Translations under genes and position numbers: made by a program
Shown: one piece after another, positions 1 to 4,541 of the stretch
How positions within the stretch are numbered: the first letter of the stretch is position 1
Layout of the letters: the number at the start of each line of letters is the position of its first letter
The notes under the pieces: generated by a model
Database searches by the model: none
Told to the model about the DNA's origin: nothing
The model's input: only the letters and a program-made list of their open reading frames with translations
NCBI GenBank assembly: GCA_965363675.1
Contig: CBDTTW010000126.1
Span: 1 to 8,870, forward strand
Reading direction: 5' to 3'
Source: CBDTTW01 sp965363675
GTDB lineage: Bacteria > Bacteroidota > Rhodothermia > Rhodothermales > DASSAV01
DNA length: 8,870 nt

Positions 1-53
1 ATCGTCCCGACGTTCACGTGCGGCTTGTTGCGGACGAATGTCTCCTTTGCCAT
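1..53 (-). CDS. tuf: Elongation factor Tu, N-terminal fragment (runs off left edge)
   Basis: The ATG is at 53-51 on the minus strand and the reading frame gives MAKETFVRNKPHVNVGT before the window ends. This is the near-invariant EF-Tu N-terminus that leads into the GTPase P-loop (GHVDHGKT), which lies outside the window. EF-Tu is the cytoplasmic GTPase that delivers aminoacyl-tRNA to the ribosome. The position directly downstream of the Thr-Tyr-Gly-Thr tRNA cluster matches the tufB locus of many bacteria. No Shine-Dalgarno sequence precedes the start: the bases just upstream read AATATTACC, which is normal for Bacteroidota. Only about 4% of the gene is visible, but the N-terminal sequence is diagnostic. 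Whether a second tuf copy exists elsewhere cannot be told from here. Confidence 0.93.
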   Translation of the reverse strand, partial: MAKETFVRNKPHVNVGT

Positions 54-70
54 GGTAATATTCGACTGGT

Positions 71-90
71 TGCGGCCTCGCGAGGCCGCA
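71..90. repeat. Perfect 20-bp palindrome in the tuf leader
   Basis: TGCGGCCTCGCGAGGCCGCA is identical to its own reverse complement. On the tuf-sense strand it ends 17 bases before the ATG. In RNA it could fold as an 8-bp stem with a CGCG loop. No U-tract follows it, so it is not an intrinsic terminator. It could be a protein-binding operator, or an mRNA hairpin controlling translation or stability. No function is demonstrated. Confidence 0.6.
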
Positions 91-111
91 GGGTGATGTT
101 AACCTGGAGGC

Positions 112-126
112 CGGGGAAACTCCCCG
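112..126 (-). other. Small hairpin in the tuf leader
   Basis: On the minus strand CGGGGA-GTT-TCCCCG forms a 6-bp GC-rich stem with a 3-base loop. It sits between the terminator at 131-170 and the palindrome at 71-90, so the tuf leader holds three successive inverted repeats. Function is unknown. Confidence 0.45.
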
Positions 127-130
127 TTGT

Positions 131-170
131 TTCTAACAAAAAGCGCATCCCGAAGCCATCGGGATACGCT
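131..170 (-). terminator. Intrinsic terminator between tRNA-Thr(GGT) and tuf
   Basis: The minus strand reads AGCGTATCCCGA, a TGGCT loop, then TCGGGATGCGCT. These arms pair over 12 bp with one G-U wobble and are followed directly by a run of five T residues (the first is also the last stem base). It starts 9 bases after the tRNA-Thr(GGT) 3' end. This is the standard shape of a rho-independent terminator and would end, or attenuate, the tRNA transcript before tuf. If it works efficiently, tuf needs its own promoter between about 54 and 137. I could not identify a convincing one there. Confidence 0.75.
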
Positions 171-179
171 ACGTGCAAG

Positions 180-251
<72 letters not shown>

Positions 252-358
252 CGGTGACTACACAACCCGTACCCAACAACATTTTGCCTGCAACGCCTCG
301 CACGCGGCAGCCTTTCAACGCGCCCGCCGGCGCCGGGTTCAGGGCGCTCGGCCCTATG

Positions 359-431
359 AGCGGGCGACGGGGTTCGAACCCGCGACCCTCAGCTTGGAAG
401 GCTGATGCTCTACCAACTGAGCTACACCCGC
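359..431 (-). tRNA. tRNA-Gly(TCC)
   Basis: A complete 73-nt cloverleaf. Acceptor arms GCGGGTG and CGCCCGC pair with one G-U. The anticodon stem TCAGC/GCTGA encloses CTTCCAA, giving anticodon TCC (glycine, GGA/GGG). The T loop is TTCGAAC. The discriminator is U and CCA is not encoded. It corresponds in position to E. coli glyT. The 107-nt spacer to the next tRNA (252-358) contains the palindrome CCGGCGCCGG at 326-335, plausibly only a processing hairpin. Confidence 0.96.
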
Positions 432-504
432 CTGGCTCCTCCAACGGCGCTGCTGCAATATACGTCCGTTGCCAAACAATCCGTCGAAGAACGTGTTTTT
501 CGTG

Positions 505-588
505 TGGGCAGGGGAGGATTCGAACCTCCGAAGGCGTCAGCCACCAGATTTACAGTCTGGACCCGTTGACCGCTTGGGCAACCCGCCC
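505..588 (-). tRNA. tRNA-Tyr(GTA)
   Basis: An 84-nt class II tRNA with the long variable arm expected for tyrosine (14 nt, TGGCTGACGCCTTC). Acceptor arms GGGCGGG and CCTGCCC pair with one G-U. The anticodon stem CCAGA/TCTGG encloses CTGTAAA, giving anticodon GTA. The T arm is GGAGG-TTCGAAT-CCTCC. The discriminator is A and CCA is not encoded. G34 of this tRNA is a known target of the queuosine pathway, of which QueA (2673-3719) is a late enzyme. It corresponds in position to E. coli tyrU. Confidence 0.96.
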
Positions 589-685
589 GTGTTTGCCGGC
601 GCCGCACCGCGCGCCTTGCAAGCAGGGTAAAATACGTCAATCCGTCTCAGCAGCGGCCCGGCCTGCGCAAGAAAACTGGATGAAG

Positions 686-758
686 AGCTGGCGAAGGGAC
701 TCGAACCCCCAACCTGTTGATTACAAATCAACTGCTCTACCGGTTGAGCTACGCCAGC
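686..758 (-). tRNA. tRNA-Thr(TGT)
   Basis: A complete 73-nt cloverleaf and the first tRNA of the cluster. Acceptor arms GCTGGCG and CGCCAGC pair fully. The anticodon stem GTTGA/TCAAC encloses TTTGTAA, giving anticodon TGT (threonine, ACA/ACG). The T stem GGGGG/CCCTT has two G-U pairs but is otherwise normal. The discriminator is U and CCA is not encoded. It corresponds in position to E. coli thrU. The 97-nt spacer to tRNA-Tyr (589-685) shows no gene. Confidence 0.96.
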
Positions 759-789
759 AGGCGCCGCACTACGTACTGCCAAGAACGGT

Positions 790-818
790 AATATACGGCG
801 GCTCAAAACCCGAGTCAA
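790..818 (-). promoter_or_regulatory. Promoter of the tRNA cluster
   Basis: On the minus strand TTGACT (818-813) and TATATT (795-790) are separated by exactly 17 bp. Each hexamer matches five of six bases of the sigma-70-type consensus. Transcription would start near 783, about 25 bases before mature tRNA-Thr(TGT). The promoter lies in the 75-base gap after dedA, so the tRNA cluster can be transcribed apart from the queA operon. No terminator is visible between the dedA stop and this promoter, so read-through from the operon is possible. Confidence 0.65.
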
Positions 819-833
819 ACGCCGCGCGCGCTC

Positions 834-1451
834 TTATCGGCCGCGCCGCCGGCGCCACATCCGCACGCCCAGCCACAGGGCCGCGCCCAGCGCCGTAAGC
901 GCCAGCAGCGCCCGCCCGTAGGCCGCGATGTACTCCCCGACGACGGCCCAGTTGTCGCCCACCGCATACCCGCCGTAGCCGATGAGCGCCGTCCAGACGA
1001 GCGCACTCAGCGTGGCATAGGCGGCCGTCTTGCCCGCGTGCGTGCGGCTCACGCCCACCATCAGCGAAATCACGGAGCGCGCCCCGCTCAGGAAGCGGTT
1101 GGCCGCTACCACCCCGTACCCCCACCGCTGCAACCACCCGCTCACGCGGTGCACCGGCCCCTTCGGAATCCAGCGGTAGCGGCGCTCATCCAGCACGGCC
1201 TCTCCGAGGCGCCGCCCAATCGCGTACATCGTCATGAAGCCCGCCGCGCCCCCGAGGGTCGCCAGGAGCACCACCACAGCCAGGTTGAGCTGCCCGGTCC
1301 CCGCCAGGTAGCCCCCGAACACCACCACCAGATCTCCGGGGATCGGCGGCGCTACGTTCTCGCCGTAGGCCACCAGGAACAGCGCAAGGTACGCCCACCC
1401 CGGCGGCAGCCCGGCCATCCAGTCGAAAAATCCGGCGAACAGCGCTTGCAT
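834..1451 (-). CDS. DedA/VTT-family inner-membrane protein
   Basis: A 205-residue membrane protein of typical DedA length. It has several hydrophobic segments (about 18-30, 56-78, 143-163 and 180-197) and an Arg-rich C-terminal tail (WRRRRGR). Two DedA/VTT signatures are visible. E31 is followed by APPIPGD at 34-40, the acidic-proline re-entrant motif. NRFLSGARSVISL at 118-130 contains the conserved arginines R119 and R125; serine stands where many members have Pro after F-[IL]. DedA proteins support proton-motive-force balance and envelope integrity, and some family members are implicated in returning undecaprenyl phosphate across the inner membrane. The ATG is 2 bases after the ispF stop, so translation is probably coupled. 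It is the last gene of the queA-ispD-ispF-dedA operon. The exact subfamily and substrate are inferred. Confidence 0.88.
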   Translation of the reverse strand: MQALFAGFFDWMAGLPPGWAYLALFLVAYGENVAPPIPGDLVVVFGGYLAGTGQLNLAVVVLLATLGGAAGFMTMYAIGRRLGEAVLDERRYRWIPKGPVHRVSGWLQRWGYGVVAANRFLSGARSVISLMVGVSRTHAGKTAAYATLSALVWTALIGYGGYAVGDNWAVVGEYIAAYGRALLALTALGAALWLGVRMWRRRRGR

Positions 1452-1453
1452 GG

Positions 1454-1930
1454 TTACCGCCGCTCGATGCAGGCTACGGCATAGGCGGCGGCCCCCTCGG
1501 CGGCCCCCACGAACCCCAGCCCTTCGGAGGTGGTGGCCTTCACGGAGACCTGCCCCGCCTCTATGCCCAGCGCCCCGGCAATCTCGGCGCGCATCGCATC
1601 GATGTAGGGCCGCAACCGGGGCGCTTCGAGCGCCGCCATCGCGTCGATATTGTTTATGGCGTAGCCCTCGGCGGCCACCAGGCGCCCGACATGGGCCAAG
1701 AGGCGGCGACTGTCGGCGCCCTCCCAGGCGGCGTCCGTATTGGGAAAGTGCAGCCCGATGTCGCCCAGGGCGGCCGCTCCGAGCAGCGCGTCCGCAATGG
1801 CGTGCAGCAGCACATCGGCGTCGGAGTGCCCCTCCAGACCGTGCGTATGCGGCACCTCGACGCCGCCGATGACGAGGCGGCGCCCCTCCACGAGGCGGTG
1901 TACGTCGTAGCCGAATCCGGTTCGCACCAT
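1454..1930 (-). CDS. ispF: 2-C-methyl-D-erythritol 2,4-cyclodiphosphate synthase
   Basis: IspF converts 4-diphosphocytidyl-2-C-methyl-D-erythritol 2-phosphate into the 2,4-cyclodiphosphate with release of CMP. This is the fifth step of the MEP isoprenoid pathway, in the cytoplasm as a homotrimer. At 158 residues the length is normal. The N-terminal GFGYDVHR carries metal ligands D9 and H11, and H43 is the third ligand in HSDADVLLHAIADALLG (35-51). GDIGLHFPNTD follows at 56-66, and KATTSEGLGFVG (131-142) is the conserved C-terminal nucleotide/substrate motif. The ATG is 4 bases after the ispD stop, with no Shine-Dalgarno sequence, so translation is probably coupled. The stop lies 2 bases before the dedA ATG. 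Adjacent ispD and ispF genes, separate or fused, are common in bacteria. Confidence 0.97.
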   Translation of the reverse strand: MVRTGFGYDVHRLVEGRRLVIGGVEVPHTHGLEGHSDADVLLHAIADALLGAAALGDIGLHFPNTDAAWEGADSRRLLAHVGRLVAAEGYAINNIDAMAALEAPRLRPYIDAMRAEIAGALGIEAGQVSVKATTSEGLGFVGAAEGAAAYAVACIERR

Positions 1931-1934
1931 AGGT

Positions 1935-2660
1935 TCAGTCCGCTGTGCGGGCGGCCTCGGCCCGGCGCGCCCACACCTCCAGGGCGCGCGTCCAGTCGGC
2001 CGGGGTCGTCACCTTGAAATTGTCGGGGTCGCCGGGGACGAGGCGCACGGCCAGTCCGGACCGCGCCGCCGCCTCCGCGTCGTCGGTGTAGTCGGCGCCC
2101 TCGGCCCGGCGAAGCGCCCTTAGGAGCGCCTCGCGCCGGAAGCCTTGCGGCGTCTGCATGGCGTACAAATCCTCGCGCGGCACGGTCTCCGTGAACACGC
2201 CGCCGGCGGCGCGCCGCATCGTATCGGCCACGGGCACGCCCGGCGCGGCGGCGCCCCACTGCGCGGCGGCCCGGACCACGGCGTCGATGAGCGCCGCCCC
2301 GGCAAACGGGCGCACGGCGTCGTGCACGAGCACCAGCGGGATTTCCGGGGGCGTGGCTTCCAGAGCGCGCCGCACCGACTGCTGCCGCGTGGGGCCCCCG
2401 GCGCAGACCGTGGCCCAGGCGCCCAGGCCGTACGCGGCGAGCAGCGCCCGCACGGCCTCCAGGTCTTCGGACGGCGCGGCCACGACGGCGCCCGCAATGG
2501 CCGGGCGGCTTCGGAAAGCGCGGAGCGTCTGGATGAGCAGCGGCGCGTCGCCGAGCAGGCGGAACTGCTTGCGCGCGCCGCCGAGGCGCCGCCCCAGCCC
2601 GGCCGCGGGCGCCACGAGCGTTGCGGAGCCGGGAGCCGCCGCCGGAAGTGCGTCCGTCAT
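1935..2660 (-). CDS. ispD: 2-C-methyl-D-erythritol 4-phosphate cytidylyltransferase
   Basis: IspD joins MEP and CTP to give CDP-methylerythritol, the third step of the MEP pathway. The 241 residues show the expected cytidylyltransferase fold. The CTP loop APAAGLGRRLGGARKQF (17-33) includes the likely catalytic R25 and K31; the usual Pro before KQ is Arg here. VLVHDAVRPF lies at 110-119. VPVADTMRRA (142-151) holds the Thr of the MEP site, and R162 lies before YAMQTPQGF (166-174). YTDDAEAA (191-198) and NFKVTTPADW (214-223) with K216 follow. The N-terminus has about 13 extra residues before the first strand, so a start slightly downstream cannot be excluded, although no better start codon is obvious. 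A weak TAGGGGCGG stretch lies upstream. It starts 12 bases after the queA stop. Confidence 0.96.
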   Translation of the reverse strand: MTDALPAAAPGSATLVAPAAGLGRRLGGARKQFRLLGDAPLLIQTLRAFRSRPAIAGAVVAAPSEDLEAVRALLAAYGLGAWATVCAGGPTRQQSVRRALEATPPEIPLVLVHDAVRPFAGAALIDAVVRAAAQWGAAAPGVPVADTMRRAAGGVFTETVPREDLYAMQTPQGFRREALLRALRRAEGADYTDDAEAAARSGLAVRLVPGDPDNFKVTTPADWTRALEVWARRAEAARTAD

Positions 2661-2672
2661 AGAGCGCCGCCC

Positions 2673-3719
2673 CTACAGGATCAGCATGGCGTCGCCGAAG
2701 GAGAACAAGCGGTACTCCTGCTCGATGGCCTCCCGGTATGCCTGCTGAATGAAGTCGTGCCCGGCGAAGGCCGAGACGAGCATCAACAGGGTGCTCTTGG
2801 GCATATGGAAGTTGGTGAACAGCCGCTGCGTAATCCGGAACTCGTAGGGCGCGTAGATGAACTTGTCCGTCCAGCCGTCATCCGCCTTGAGCATGCCCGA
2901 GGCGGAGATGCTCGACTCGACGGCCCGCACCACCGTCGTGCCGACCGCCGTGACGCTGTTCGTATGCGAGGCGAGCGCGCGGTTGACCTTGTCGGCCGCC
3001 TCCGGCGAGATTACGTAGTTCTCCGAGTCCATGCGGTGCTTCGTCAGGTCCTCCACCTCGACCGGGCGGAACGTGCCCAACCCGACGTGGAGCGTCACAG
3101 GGGCCGTCTCGACGCCTTTGTCGGCCAAGGCGTGCATCAGCTCGGGCGTAAAATGCAGCCCTGCCGTCGGCGCGGCCACCGCCCCGCGCACCTGGGCAAA
3201 GATGGTCTGGTAGCGGTCCCGGTCTTCGTCCTCGGTTTTGCGCTTGATGTAGGGCGGCAGCGGCGTTTGCCCGATCTCGTCGATCTTATCGTAAAGATCG
3301 GCCGTCTCGCCCTCGAACAGGAAGCGGATCGTCCGCCCGCGCGAGGTCGTGTTGTCGATGACCTCGGCGACGAGGCCGTTGTCGAAATACAGCTTGTTGC
3401 CGATGCGGATTTTGCGCGCCGGGTCTACGATCACGTCCCAGAGGCGGTGTTCCGTGTTCAGCTCGCGCAGGAGGAACACTTCGATCTTGGCGCCCGTCTT
3501 TTCCTTGTTGCCGTAGAGGCGCGCCGGGAACACCTTCGTGTCGTTGACGATGAGTACGTCGCCCGCCCGGAAGTACTCCGGGAAATCCCCGATCCGCCGG
3601 TGTTCGATGGAGCGGGTCGCGCGGTTGAGCACCATCATCCGCGCCTGTTCGCGCGGCTCCGCGGGATACTTCGCAATGAGGCCTTTCGGGTAGTCGTAGT
3701 TGAAATCCGATAGCTTCAT
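2673..3719 (-). CDS. queA: S-adenosylmethionine:tRNA ribosyltransferase-isomerase
   Basis: QueA transfers and isomerises the ribosyl moiety of SAM onto 7-aminomethyl-7-deazaguanine at position 34 of tRNAs with GUN anticodons (Tyr, His, Asn, Asp), making epoxyqueuosine. At 348 residues the length is normal. It begins MKLSDFNYDYPKGLIAKYPA. Hallmarks follow in order: VLIVNDTKVFPARL (55-68), AAPTAGLHFT (182-191), LHVGLGTFRPV (210-220), GTTVVRAVES (260-269), TNFHMPKSTLLMLVSAFAG (302-320) and the C-terminal RLFSFGDAML. The style (N-terminus, and PPYIKR at 155-160) is typical of Bacteroidota-type QueA. It is the first gene of the operon with ispD, ispF and dedA. No Shine-Dalgarno sequence precedes the ATG. 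If the promoter at 3971-4004 is real, the leader is about 245 bases and contains several stem-loops. Confidence 0.97.
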   Translation of the reverse strand: MKLSDFNYDYPKGLIAKYPAEPREQARMMVLNRATRSIEHRRIGDFPEYFRAGDVLIVNDTKVFPARLYGNKEKTGAKIEVFLLRELNTEHRLWDVIVDPARKIRIGNKLYFDNGLVAEVIDNTTSRGRTIRFLFEGETADLYDKIDEIGQTPLPPYIKRKTEDEDRDRYQTIFAQVRGAVAAPTAGLHFTPELMHALADKGVETAPVTLHVGLGTFRPVEVEDLTKHRMDSENYVISPEAADKVNRALASHTNSVTAVGTTVVRAVESSISASGMLKADDGWTDKFIYAPYEFRITQRLFTNFHMPKSTLLMLVSAFAGHDFIQQAYREAIEQEYRLFSFGDAMLIL

Positions 3720-3830
3720 AGGGGATTGGCGCTCACGAAGTCGTTCCTTTTCCGAATTGGCCCGAGCGACCCCGGAAAATGCCGCGACTCCCCGGAACGT
3801 CGAATCTTTCGTTATTCTGGAGGTGTACCA

Positions 3831-3860
3831 CTGCTCCGGCCCGCCGAAGCGGCGCCGCAG
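3831..3860 (-). other. Stem-loop with TTCG tetraloop in the queA leader
   Basis: On the minus strand CCGC-TTCG-GCGG forms a tetraloop hairpin. It extends through GGC/GCC with one bulged G, then CTGC/GCAG with a three-base bulge, giving 11 paired positions in all. The C(UUCG)G loop is exceptionally stable in RNA, which favours the minus-strand (queA leader) reading. There is no T-run beside it, so it is not a simple terminator. Its role is unknown. Confidence 0.45.
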
Positions 3861-3970
3861 GCAGTTGGCTGGAGTCCGCCCTTCCCCCGGGCATCAGACG
3901 AGGCGCACGCGGAAACTACGCCAAACCCTGTCTCTGCCTTTAGCCCGACATGTAATATCCCTTCATTTCA

Positions 3971-4004
3971 CAAATATACATTCGGCAAGGTGCAGGCTCC
4001 AAAC
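3971..4004 (-). promoter_or_regulatory. Candidate promoter for the queA operon
   Basis: The minus strand carries TATATTTG (3978-3971), a full match to the Bacteroidota -7 element TAnnTTTG. TTTG lies 21 bases upstream and fits the loose -33 element. Transcription would start near 3964 and leave a roughly 245-base leader before the queA ATG. The same AT-rich core on the plus strand gives TACATTCG (3977-3984), one mismatch from TAnnTTTG, but without a clear upstream element. A promoter for the lipoprotein gene there is therefore only a weak possibility. Confidence 0.4.
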
Positions 4005-4067
4005 GCTCCAATTTCAGCCTCTCCCTGCTCCGCGCCTAACAGAGCAAGGTCCGGAGGCGCTTCCGGG

Positions 4068-4535
4068 ATTACTTTTCGCCGGAGCCTGCTCGCCGCCGGG
4101 GCGGCCCTGCTGCTGGCGGCGGGCGGCTGCGGCCACGGGCTCGAACCGCGCGAGCCGGAGTACGGCCGCCTCGAAGTCCACCTGACTTATGCCGGGGCAT
4201 GGCCGGCGCTTGATTCGCTTCAGGACTTGCGCTTCGTGGCGATGCGTTTCATCCCCCGCGACACCTCGGATTTGCTCCAACTGACGCGGCTCGTCTTCAG
4301 CCCGGAGAAGCTGGATCTGTACGTCGCCGCCGACACCGTAGTGCTGGAGGCCGTGCCCGAGGGGGCGTTCGTCTACAGCGGCGTAGCCCAGCGCTACACC
4401 CCCAGCCTGCTGACGTGGCGCCCGGTGGGCCTGTATACGGCCGACCAGGGCGTTTTCCAGGTGCGCGGCGGCGAGACCACACGCATCGGCGTCCACGTCG
4501 ATTTCAGCCGCATTCCTCAGTTTCCTCCTCCCTGA
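4068..4535 (+). CDS. Small predicted lipoprotein paired with a TonB-dependent receptor
   Basis: I do not recognise the family. The protein is about 155 residues. Its N-terminus, TFRRSLLAAGAALLLAAGGC, is a textbook lipoprotein signal: Arg-Arg, a hydrophobic core, then a relaxed AGGC lipobox with Cys21. The mature part (about 135 residues) is rich in alternating hydrophobic residues (YGRLEVHLTY, DLYVAADTVVLEAV, GAFVYSGVAQRY, TTRIGVHVDF), suggesting a small all-beta domain. It ends in QFPPP. It stops 6 bases before the receptor ATG, so the two are probably co-translated and may act together in the outer membrane or periplasm. The start is uncertain. No in-frame ATG, GTG or TTG lies near the signal peptide. 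ATT at 4068 fits the signal length, follows GGAGG at 4053-4057 by 10 bases, and marks where strong G/C third-position bias begins. The alternative is GTG at 3990, which adds 26 residues of poor coding character. Confidence 0.65.
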   Translation: MTFRRSLLAAGAALLLAAGGCGHGLEPREPEYGRLEVHLTYAGAWPALDSLQDLRFVAMRFIPRDTSDLLQLTRLVFSPEKLDLYVAADTVVLEAVPEGAFVYSGVAQRYTPSLLTWRPVGLYTADQGVFQVRGGETTRIGVHVDFSRIPQFPPP

Positions 4536-4541
4536 CGCCCG

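Larger units (their letters stand above)
3720..4067. other. Divergent intergenic region between queA and the lipoprotein gene
   Basis: These 348 bases separate two divergent transcription units and show no convincing gene. The plus strand is open in one frame from a TTG at 3726, but its third codon positions lack the strong G/C bias of the neighbours, so I treat it as non-coding. Elements seen: an AT-rich core at about 3950-3985 with a possible minus-strand promoter; a stem-loop at 3831-3860; and hairpin-forming stretches around 3870-3900 and 3905-3925. On the minus strand these would lie in the queA leader. Confidence 0.6.

Noticed and set aside
2145..3713. Long plus-strand open frame antisense to ispD and queA
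   Set aside because: Its peptide is a low-complexity His/Arg/Gly mix, typical of the mirror frame of GC-rich genes. IspD and QueA on the other strand are unmistakable.
3850..3960. Cobalamin riboswitch ahead of queA or the TonB receptor
   Set aside because: The minus strand has GGGAAGG-like and AGCCA...CTGCC-like pieces, but the spacing is too short, the B12-box core is missing, and CCACTG occurs only on the other strand.
3726..4067. Extension of the lipoprotein gene back to TTG at 3726 or GTG at 3990
   Set aside because: Codons before 4068 lack the G/C third-position bias seen right after it. The long extension would bury the lipoprotein signal peptide well inside the chain.
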